Part shown: piece by piece, positions 1 to 5,527 of the stretch
Layout of the letters: the number at the start of each line of letters is the position of its first letter
How positions within the stretch are numbered: position 1 is the stretch's first letter
Assembly: GCA_002292345.1 (NCBI GenBank)
Contig: DBBT01000058.1
Span: 55,063-60,589 of the forward strand
DNA length: 5,527 bases
Direction of reading: 5' to 3'
DNA from: Opitutia bacterium UBA977
Lineage (GTDB): Bacteria > Verrucomicrobiota > Verrucomicrobiia > Opitutales > Coraliomargaritaceae
Program-made: the position numbers and the translations under genes
The notes under the pieces: model-generated
Told to the model about the DNA's origin: nothing
Database searches by the model: none
What the model saw: the letters and a program-made list of their open reading frames with translations, nothing else

Positions 1-2
1 TG

Positions 3-1754
3 CCGCAGCGCGGAACTTTGATGATTGGCGTGGGGTATAATCATCCAGATCCGGTGATGGCGGCACGTGTCGCCAACCTGTTTGCTGACGAATTTATCAA
101 TTATAATTTGACCTTAAATATCGATGGATCGATGAAGGCGGTTGAAGATTTGCGGATTCGCGCAGACCAGCAGAAAGAGCGAGTTGAAGAGTTGGAGTTG
201 AAGATGGCGGAATACCGTGAAGACAACAATGCGGTATCGTTGGAGAGCCAAGAGAACATCGCAGCGACTCAGTTGAGCTCTCTGAATACTATTAAAATAG
301 AGAATAAACACCTGTATGATAATCTCGAGACTCGCATAAATCTAATCGAGAGCTTTCGTCGAGCAGGTAGAAATCTTTCGGAGTTGCCCTTTATTGCTGA
401 GCAGGGTCAGGTTTCTCAGTTGTTGAGTCAAATTTCAGCAATTAAGATTGGCATCTCAAGTTCATCGAAGCGCTATCGCGAGAAGCATCCTGTGATGATT
501 GAACAGCAGCAAACCTTGCAGGAATCAGAGGTGGAATTGGCGGCGGCAGTGAAGGATTCAGTTGATAAGCTATCGTCGGCACTTGTCGAGGCGAAGAGCA
601 ATTTCGAACTCGCCAGTCAGCGACTTGCCGAGAAAGAGCTTGAACTCATTAAATTGAGTAAAACGCGTGTCGCATATAGTTCCTTGCAGCGTGAGATGGA
701 TGTGCAGCAGGGCTTTTTGCAGGCACTAGTTCAACGTATGACGCAAGAAAGGGCGGCGGTCAATTTGAAGAATCCGAATTCGCGTGTGATCGATGAGGCC
801 TTGCCGCCGTTGCGGCACTCCTCGCCGAATATTGTGATGAACCTAGCTGCCGGGTTTTTTGGTGGCTTGGCGGTCGGTGCGGGCTTGATTTTCGTGGTCG
901 CTTTTTTAGACGACCGAGTGAAAAGCGCGTTTGATATCGAAGGCACCGTCGGGCTTTCGATGCTGGGTGTCGTTCCACGGATCAAGAAGTTAGATTCGAA
1001 TTCAAAAGCACAGGCAGTGGCTTCGAATATCGATCGTCACGTGACCGAGGCATTTCGTTCGATTCATTCTGCGCTGAAAATCAGTGAAGAGAGTAAAAAT
1101 GCGAAAGTGATCGTGACGACCAGTACGGTTCCGGGAGAGGGTAAGTCTTTCATTAGCTCGAATCTGGCGCTGACTTTTGCGAATCATGGTGAGAAGACTT
1201 TGCTATTGGACGGTGACCTCCGTCTGCCGAATGTGGCCCGCTCACTGCAGTTAGAGAATGAGTTCGGCATGTTAGACCACATTGAAAAAGAAGTGGCGCT
1301 GGACGAGGTAATTATGAAGGCAGTGTATCCGAATCTGGATGTGTTGCCTTCTGGGGGGAAGTCGAAGAATCCGACGCAGGTGCTCAACAGCGCCAAGTTT
1401 GAAGCGATGCTGGCTGACTTGCGTGATCGTTACGATCGGATCGTGATTGACTCTCCACCGCTTGCGGCGGTGAGTGATGTGCTCAATCTGCTTCCGCTGG
1501 CTGATGGTGTACTTTACGTGATCAAGTTTAACACTGTGAAGCGTAAGACTGCGGTGGTGAATGTTCGCCGACTCTGGGAGTCGAACACGCCAATCTTTGG
1601 CGCGATTCTAAATAACATCTCGAGTACACTCGCAAGTTACTACTATTCCAGCTACTCTGATAAGGCGTATCAGGATTATTACATCAGTCAGGATGTGGAA
1701 TTAGAAGATGAGCTTGCTGGTTCGGTGGAACCTGAAATGGAGCCTCGGGCTTAG
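3..1754 (+). CDS. Polysaccharide co-polymerase / tyrosine autokinase fusion (Wzc/CpsD-like), 5'-truncated
   Basis: Inner-membrane protein that controls chain length and export of an exo- or capsular polysaccharide, with a cytoplasmic BY-kinase domain that autophosphorylates a C-terminal tyrosine cluster. The frame is open to the left edge, so the start and the first transmembrane helix lie outside; the TTG at 18 is only the first in-window start-like codon. Numbering from that codon: the end of the Wzz-type domain (1-35, with HPDP followed by an ANLFADEF helix), a long charged coiled-coil periplasmic part (about 37-245), a GNVR-like segment with NSRVIDEALPP (254-264), a second transmembrane helix (about 272-297), then the kinase. 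Kinase motifs are EAFRSIH (344-350), Walker A PGEGKS (372-377), Walker A' LLLDGDLR (395-402) and Walker B IVIDSPP (475-481). The tail has seven tyrosines in residues 541-555, followed by an acidic end. About 150 residues are probably missing, judging from the usual 700-760 aa of the family. A terminator follows, so this is the last gene of its transcript. Family assignment is firm; the polymer is unknown. Confidence 0.93.
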   Translation, partial: PQRGTLMIGVGYNHPDPVMAARVANLFADEFINYNLTLNIDGSMKAVEDLRIRADQQKERVEELELKMAEYREDNNAVSLESQENIAATQLSSLNTIKIENKHLYDNLETRINLIESFRRAGRNLSELPFIAEQGQVSQLLSQISAIKIGISSSSKRYREKHPVMIEQQQTLQESEVELAAAVKDSVDKLSSALVEAKSNFELASQRLAEKELELIKLSKTRVAYSSLQREMDVQQGFLQALVQRMTQERAAVNLKNPNSRVIDEALPPLRHSSPNIVMNLAAGFFGGLAVGAGLIFVVAFLDDRVKSAFDIEGTVGLSMLGVVPRIKKLDSNSKAQAVASNIDRHVTEAFRSIHSALKISEESKNAKVIVTTSTVPGEGKSFISSNLALTFANHGEKTLLLDGDLRLPNVARSLQLENEFGMLDHIEKEVALDEVIMKAVYPNLDVLPSGGKSKNPTQVLNSAKFEAMLADLRDRYDRIVIDSPPLAAVSDVLNLLPLADGVLYVIKFNTVKRKTAVVNVRRLWESNTPIFGAILNNISSTLASYYYSSYSDKAYQDYYISQDVELEDELAGSVEPEMEPRA

Positions 1755-1776
1755 TCATCACTTCGAGTAAATTTAC

Positions 1777-1808
1777 AAAAGACCCGCCGAATCCGTCGGG
1801 TCTTTTTT
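1777..1808 (+). terminator. Rho-independent terminator after the kinase gene, possibly bidirectional
   Basis: GACCCG (1781-1786) pairs with CGGGTC (1797-1802). After one C/T mismatch, CG (1788-1789) pairs with CG (1794-1795) around the loop AATC. Six T residues follow at 1803-1808. The left arm is preceded by AAAA (1777-1780), which extends the stem and gives a short U-run on the opposite strand. It begins 22 bp after the kinase stop. It could also stop - strand transcripts coming from the convergent sua5 gene, whose stop lies about 145 bp to the right, but the four-base U-run makes it weaker in that direction. Confidence 0.88.
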
Positions 1809-1954
1809 ATGGTTCCTCTTCGAGTACCGTCATAACGCTTACGCATTGCAATCGAAGTGGGGTTTCCGCCGCGCGGTAGTTATAGACGTTCAGAAGCAAT
1901 CTCGACCTCGGGTCGGTCGTTCCTCCCGCCTGTCTTTACTTTGAATGGGTTCAG

Positions 1955-2962
1955 CTACTCAGCCTCGCACTTGGCAGCAGCGCGGCGGAGTCGATCGTTA
2001 ATCGCTTTGCCAATGCCCTCTTCGGCTGCCAGCTCGATCCTTAGTTGTTGGTAGCCTTGCTGGTCGAGTCGTTGGATCAATTCAAACAGGTTGTGGGCGA
2101 TTTCGTTGAGCTCGCCCGTTTCGGAGAGCCAGAAGATATTAGCCTGATTGGTATGCCAGGTGGGCTTTTGATTGCTGACGAGCGCAATCCCTGATTCGGG
2201 CGTAGCGTTGGTGGTTAATGTTTCGCCGTGCGGAAGCAGTGTGACTTGGGCTTTGGGGCTGTAGTGCTTGGTCATTAAGCCAGGAGCACTTTGCGGGGCA
2301 GTGTCATTACTGGCACCACTGTGTGTGGTCACTTCGACCTGCAGGATTTGGTTGATCTGCGCTTGCGTAATTGGGCCGTGCCTAAGAATTGTCGGCACCT
2401 GTGGATTGCGCAAATCAACGATGGTTGATTCGAGCCCAAAGTCGCAAGCGCCACCATCGAGCACCGCTTGAATGCGGCTACCGAGAGTGTGCGCCACATG
2501 ACAGGCGCGCGTTGGACTGACGTAGCCGAATGGGTTAGCGCTGGGTGCGGCCAGTGGGAAGTCGAGGCGCTTTAGAATAGTGCGAAAGACCGGGTGCTGT
2601 GGCACTCGGATTGCCACGCTCGGCAGGCCAGCGGTGACTAGGTCTGGTATACTTGATTGCTTGGGCACGACCATGGTCAGAGGCCCTGGCCAGAAAGCTG
2701 CTGCGAGTTGGCGTACACTGTCGTTCGTTTCGATATGTGCCTCAGTCGCTGCTAGGTCGCTGAAGTGGACGATCAATGGGTCCAGAAGCGGGCGGCCTTT
2801 GACCGCGAAGATCTTGCGCACGCTGCTGGCATTGAGCGCGTTAGCCGCGAGGCCGTAGACAGTCTCAGTCGGCATGCCGACGACTTCGTTGGCGCGCAGC
2901 AAATCAGCACAGTGAGCTAGGTTCGCTGCGGTGGCTTCGAGGACTTTACTGCTGTGGTCCAT
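1955..2962 (-). CDS. L-threonylcarbamoyladenylate synthase, long Sua5-type (335 aa)
   Basis: Cytoplasmic enzyme that makes threonylcarbamoyl-AMP from threonine, bicarbonate and ATP. This is the first step of t6A modification at position 37 of ANN-decoding tRNAs; TsaD with its partners then transfers the group. The YrdC domain covers about residues 10-210: PTETVYGL (31-38), KGRP with K55 and R57, WPGPLT (91-96), R119 in VAIRVP, SAN with S141 and N143, SPT (149-151), and DGG...GLESTIVD (169-183). A linker with PGLMTKHYSPKAQ (227-239) leads to the smaller C-terminal Sua5 domain ending in EGIGKAINDRLRRAAA. The length matches Sua5 rather than the roughly 190 aa TsaC. The ATG at 2962 is chosen because the family alignment starts soon after it; no Shine-Dalgarno sequence is visible in front. 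It lies 22 bp downstream of the rpsR terminator and faces the kinase gene. All catalytic residues I know for the family are present. The symbol is left blank because tsaC, tsaC2, sua5 and ywlC are all used. Confidence 0.95.
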   Translation of the reverse strand: MDHSSKVLEATAANLAHCADLLRANEVVGMPTETVYGLAANALNASSVRKIFAVKGRPLLDPLIVHFSDLAATEAHIETNDSVRQLAAAFWPGPLTMVVPKQSSIPDLVTAGLPSVAIRVPQHPVFRTILKRLDFPLAAPSANPFGYVSPTRACHVAHTLGSRIQAVLDGGACDFGLESTIVDLRNPQVPTILRHGPITQAQINQILQVEVTTHSGASNDTAPQSAPGLMTKHYSPKAQVTLLPHGETLTTNATPESGIALVSNQKPTWHTNQANIFWLSETGELNEIAHNLFELIQRLDQQGYQQLRIELAAEEGIGKAINDRLRRAAAKCEAE

Positions 2963-2984
2963 GGTTGATTGGAATTGTGGATAT

Positions 2985-3014
2985 AAAAAATCCTTCCTCG
3001 GATGAGGAAGGATT
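2985..3014 (-). terminator. Strong rho-independent terminator of rpsR
   Basis: On the - strand, AATCCTTCCTC (3014-3004) pairs perfectly over 11 bp with GAGGAAGGATT (2999-2989) around the four-base loop ATCC. It continues into a run of six T (2990-2985), of which four lie beyond the stem. The hairpin starts 26 bp after the rpsR stop. There is no T-run on the + strand side, so it acts only on leftward transcription. The next gene starts only 22 bp further on. Confidence 0.93.
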
Positions 3015-3040
3015 GGAAAGTCCTATATTCGTGACGCAGC

Positions 3041-3238
3041 TTACTGCATAGTCAGCATGTTACGACCCTGCTTGATGAGTTTCGTAATGCGACGCTGATG
3101 CTTTGCGGAAAGGCCTGTGTCTTTACGAGGAAGGATCTTGCCCGTTTCAGTAATGAAGCGGGATAGTTGCTCCACATCGTTGAACGTGAAGTCCATCGGG
3201 TTGCGGGAGCGATTGAGTTTCTTAGTGTCTGTGCTCAT
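3041..3238 (-). CDS. rpsR: 30S ribosomal protein bS18, 65 aa
   Basis: Small-subunit protein that binds 16S rRNA on the platform together with bS6. The family signature is clear: [14 protein letters not shown] (16-29), [13 protein letters not shown] (30-42), [19 protein letters not shown] (43-61). The usual N-terminal arginine-rich stretch is reduced to NRSRNP (9-14). There is no CxxC, so it is a zinc-free form. At 65 aa it is shorter than the 75 aa E. coli protein, and the usual ARxLALLP ending is replaced by GRNMLTMQ. I chose ATG 3238. A GTG at 3268 in the same frame would add ten residues (starting [10 protein letters not shown]) that look nothing like bS18. Neither start has a Shine-Dalgarno sequence; the bases before ATG 3238 are mostly pyrimidines. 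The common partners rpsF, ssb and rplI are not next to it: recQ lies upstream and sua5 downstream. It may be read from recQ or from its own promoter in the 99 bp gap, and it ends at a strong hairpin. Confidence 0.93.
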   Translation of the reverse strand: MSTDTKKLNRSRNPMDFTFNDVEQLSRFITETGKILPRKDTGLSAKHQRRITKLIKQGRNMLTMQ

Positions 3239-3305
3239 AAAGCGAAGGAAAGTAGGTGTTCCAGTCACGGGTGCAAGTAAATTTTTTGCCCTAGTTGGTT
3301 GTTTT

Positions 3306-3333
3306 AATTTAATCGCAAAGCACTGATTGTCAG
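3306..3333 (-). promoter_or_regulatory. Possible weak sigma70-like promoter for rpsR
   Basis: In the AT-rich gap between recQ and rpsR the - strand reads CTGACA (3333-3328), a 16-base spacer, and TAAATT (3311-3306). These match five of six and four of six consensus bases. Transcription would begin near 3298, leaving a leader of about 60 nt. A ribosomal protein gene would be expected to have its own promoter, but the match is modest and may be chance. Co-transcription from recQ is the alternative. Confidence 0.25.
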
Positions 3334-3337
3334 TCGC

Positions 3338-5464
3338 TTAAATGTTTATTCGAATGACTTCCAAGAACTCTGGCAGAACGGATTTCAATTTAGCGGGCCC
3401 AATTCCTTTAATATCGAGGGCCTCTTGTTCGGTTTGAGGCTTCTGATTGGCGAGTTCCACGAGAACCGAATTAGGAAACACGGTAAATGCAGGTTTGCCG
3501 CTTTTGGCGGCCATTTTGGCACGATGTCCGACCAATAGTCCGTAAAGACGGCGATCCAGTATGCCTCCCGCTTCACTACCTTTAGGTTTAGCGGGAGTGG
3601 TTGAGCTGCCTCTTCTCTGGCTAAGCGCCCCTGCGGTGCGTTCTGGCAGTTCGAGGTCGATACGTTCAGCGCCACGCATAACGCGGGCGCCGACCGGCAT
3701 TAATTGGAGTAGGGGGTAGTTGCCTTCGACGACAGTTTGCACCAGACCAGCGCGTTCGAGGCATTCGAACAGCGCATCCACGTAGGCGCTGCCTTCGCTT
3801 TTAAGGATGCCGTGTGTGGATAGTTCGTCGAGACCACTGTCGCGGATAGCAGCGCTTCGGCTACCGAGTAGGCATTGGATGATCTTTCGTTTGCCAAAGC
3901 GTGGTGCCCACTCGTCGGCGCCGAGGTGACGGCTCATGCGTGCCACGCCGCTGAGGGCTTTTTGCAACAGCGTGAATTCGTCTTTGCTCGGCTCGCGTGC
4001 GGCGCTGTTTTTGGCCTGTTTGCAATTGTCACAGCGTTTACAGTTCTCACCGTTACGCTCGCCGAAGTAGTCGAGAATCCATTTCTGGCGGCAGCTTTGC
4101 GCGTAGGAAAAGTTGATCACGGTCTTGAGACGCTCTTCATCGCGAGCTGCTTTAAGAGCCAGCGCTTGGCCATCAATCGGCAAGCTGCTACCACTTTGTC
4201 CGAGTTGCTTAATACGCGTGCCCTTCAGTCGCTGACCGGGTATGTCGAAGCGCTCGATCCAGTCTTGCCGAGCCAGTACCGAGATGGCAGTGCTGACAGC
4301 CATCGGGTTGACTTTGCGACCGACGCGCTCACAGAGGTCGTCCACGGGTAGTCGGACTTCGTGCTGTGCGTCACTTTCTGCGCAGAGTAGGTCAAAGATT
4401 TCGGCGATCAGTGCTTTACCAGGATTGGCGCCGTCGATGAAAAAGTCCTGCACGCGCTTGTCCGCATAGGAAAAAAGCATTTCACAGACAGATGGCTTGC
4501 CGTCGCGTCCTGCGCGTCCGCCTTCCTGATAGTAGGCCTCGACGCTGCCGGGCATTTCGTAGTGGCAGACGAAGCGGATGTCGGAGCGGTCGATGCCCAT
4601 GCCGAAGGCATTGGTGGCGACCACAATGTTGGCACTACCGGTCATAAAACGCTCCTGCGCGGCAGTGCGGTCTCGATCAGAGAGACCGCCGTGGTAACGT
4701 ATTACAGAGCTAGTTAAATGCTCGATTTTACCCGCCACGGCATCCACCGATTTACGCGTTGCGCAATAAATGATGCCAGTGGTGTGCTGCTTGATCAGTG
4801 CCTGTAGGGCTTGCATCTTATCGTTGTCAGAGTTGGTTTGACGCACTTTGAAGCTGAGGTTGTCGCGCGCAAATCCTGCGACAAACTCGCCGGCACTCTC
4901 CATTTCGAGGCTCTTTTTGATGTCGAGCTGCACATCCGGCGTCGCCGTCGCTGTCAATGCAATGCACGGCGGATTACCAATGGCTTTGCGCGCTTCGCCG
5001 AGGCGCATGTAGTCGGGGCGGAAGTCGTGCCCCCACTGTGAGAGGCAGTGCGCTTCGTCGATCGCGAACAGGCTGATAGCATCTTTCGACAGTGCATTGA
5101 GAAATGATTGCGAGCGAAAGCGCTCCGGCGCGACGTAGACCAGTTTCAGTGTGCGATTGCGGATGCCATCCAGTGTTTCGCGTTGTTGTTCCAGAGTTTG
5201 TGAGCTATTCAGTAAGCCAGCCGGCAGGCCGCGTGCTTGCAGCGCATCGACCTGATCTTTCATCAGTGCGATCAATGGCGAGACGACTAAGGTGACGCCA
5301 GGGAGCAGTAGCGCTGGTAACTGGAAGCAGAGGCTCTTCCCGCCGCCGGTTGGCATCACAACGAGGGTATCCTTCCCCTCTAGCACTGCGCGTATAATAT
5401 CGCCTTGCGGTTCCCTAAACGCGGGCATACCGAAATACTTTTGCAGTGCGTCTTCTGGTGTCAT
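3338..5464 (-). CDS. recQ: ATP-dependent DNA helicase RecQ (708 aa, complete)
   Basis: 3'-to-5' superfamily 2 helicase acting in recombinational repair and processing of stalled forks. The RecA-like core shows FREPQ (16-20, motif 0), Walker A MPTGGGKS (37-44), SPLIALMKDQ (62-71), DEAH (136-139), the aromatic-rich loop SQWGHDFRPDY (142-152), ALTATAT (169-175), YHGGL (257-261), ATNAFGMGID (283-292) and QEGGRAGRDG (313-322). Zinc ligands follow as C458, C475, C478 and C481, with the C-x16-C-x2-C-x2-C spacing of E. coli RecQ. Next come an RQC winged-helix region (about 494-605), a low-complexity linker (about 608-634) and a C-terminal HRDC domain (about 635-705). The protein is longer than the 609 aa E. 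coli enzyme, mainly because 136 residues, not about 50, separate motif VI from the first zinc cysteine; that part looks like an extra winged helix. ATG 5464 is chosen because MTPEDALQKYFG is the normal N-terminal helix of the family; no Shine-Dalgarno sequence precedes it. It is first in a co-oriented run with rpsR and sua5, although its upstream neighbour is not visible. Confidence 0.97.
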   Translation of the reverse strand: MTPEDALQKYFGMPAFREPQGDIIRAVLEGKDTLVVMPTGGGKSLCFQLPALLLPGVTLVVSPLIALMKDQVDALQARGLPAGLLNSSQTLEQQRETLDGIRNRTLKLVYVAPERFRSQSFLNALSKDAISLFAIDEAHCLSQWGHDFRPDYMRLGEARKAIGNPPCIALTATATPDVQLDIKKSLEMESAGEFVAGFARDNLSFKVRQTNSDNDKMQALQALIKQHTTGIIYCATRKSVDAVAGKIEHLTSSVIRYHGGLSDRDRTAAQERFMTGSANIVVATNAFGMGIDRSDIRFVCHYEMPGSVEAYYQEGGRAGRDGKPSVCEMLFSYADKRVQDFFIDGANPGKALIAEIFDLLCAESDAQHEVRLPVDDLCERVGRKVNPMAVSTAISVLARQDWIERFDIPGQRLKGTRIKQLGQSGSSLPIDGQALALKAARDEERLKTVINFSYAQSCRQKWILDYFGERNGENCKRCDNCKQAKNSAAREPSKDEFTLLQKALSGVARMSRHLGADEWAPRFGKRKIIQCLLGSRSAAIRDSGLDELSTHGILKSEGSAYVDALFECLERAGLVQTVVEGNYPLLQLMPVGARVMRGAERIDLELPERTAGALSQRRGSSTTPAKPKGSEAGGILDRRLYGLLVGHRAKMAAKSGKPAFTVFPNSVLVELANQKPQTEQEALDIKGIGPAKLKSVLPEFLEVIRINI

Positions 5465-5527
5465 TGCAGTTGACTGTGCGAATGTTCACCAGTTTGCCAA
5501 GTCTAAGCTTTATCTATCTCTGAGCTT

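Noticed and set aside
1809..1954. Possible small gene or RNA in the gap between the convergent kinase and sua5 genes
   Set aside because: A 65-codon + strand frame starts at 1857 but runs into sua5 antisense and resembles nothing known. A short CGACC-TCG-GGTCG hairpin at 1903-1915 lacks a T-run. No tRNA or structured RNA is visible.
2524..2542. SANPFG in the Sua5 protein as a departure from the SANPSG motif
   Set aside because: The catalytic S141 and N143 are intact, and to my recollection phenylalanine at this site is common in Sua5 proteins, so it is not unusual.
3239..3268. GTG at 3268 as the start of rpsR
   Set aside because: The ten extra residues do not match bS18, and the GTG has no better ribosome site than ATG 3238.
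3322..3334. Small hairpin after recQ on the - strand (ACTGA-CAA-TCAGT) as a possible recQ terminator
   Set aside because: The stem is only 5 bp and no T-run follows, so it cannot be supported as a terminator. It also overlaps the candidate -35 element of rpsR.
3875..4351. Open 158-codon + strand frame opposite recQ, with a hydrophobic stretch
   Set aside because: It is wholly antisense to a complete RecQ with all motifs, has no recognisable family and no ribosome site. It is a shadow of the recQ codons.
5465..5527. Promoter for recQ at the right edge
   Set aside because: A TTGGCA is present on the - strand, but no acceptable -10 element lies 16-18 bases downstream, and the window ends soon after.

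Overview
No previously undescribed system is visible in this 5.5 kb window. It looks like an ordinary chromosomal segment with four genes: the end of an exopolysaccharide gene on the + strand, meeting a run of three housekeeping genes on the - strand (recQ, rpsR and a Sua5/TsaC-type tRNA-modification gene). There are no RNA genes, insertion sequences, CRISPR arrays, integrases or toxin modules.

Layout from left to right. Positions 3-1754 (+) hold a 5'-truncated polysaccharide co-polymerase fused to a bacterial tyrosine kinase (Wzc/CpsD type). A rho-independent terminator at about 1777-1808 follows, and then about 145 bp with no recognisable gene. Positions 1955-2962 (-) encode L-threonylcarbamoyladenylate synthase of the long Sua5 type. 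A strong hairpin terminator at 2985-3014 (-) lies just after rpsR (3041-3238, -), which encodes ribosomal protein bS18. A 99 bp gap separates rpsR from recQ (3338-5464, -), a complete RecQ helicase with zinc, winged-helix and HRDC modules. The last 63 bp are upstream sequence of recQ.

Organism. The moderate GC content, the style of the kinase (EAFRSIHSAL, TSTVPGEGKS), the stand-alone short bS18 and the absence of clear Shine-Dalgarno sequences before three complete genes fit a Verrucomicrobiota-like bacterium, perhaps of the Opitutales/Puniceicoccales type. This is an inference from protein flavour, not a proof.

The genes do not form a single pathway. The kinase fusion probably belongs to a surface-polysaccharide export locus lying to the left. 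recQ (genome maintenance), rpsR (30S subunit) and sua5 (t6A modification of ANN-decoding tRNAs) are co-oriented; recQ and rpsR may be co-transcribed. The terminator after rpsR implies that sua5 has its own promoter or depends on read-through. The points most worth a second look are the winged-helix-like insertion in RecQ, the solitary bS18 gene, the tight terminator/sua5 junction and the lack of Shine-Dalgarno sequences.
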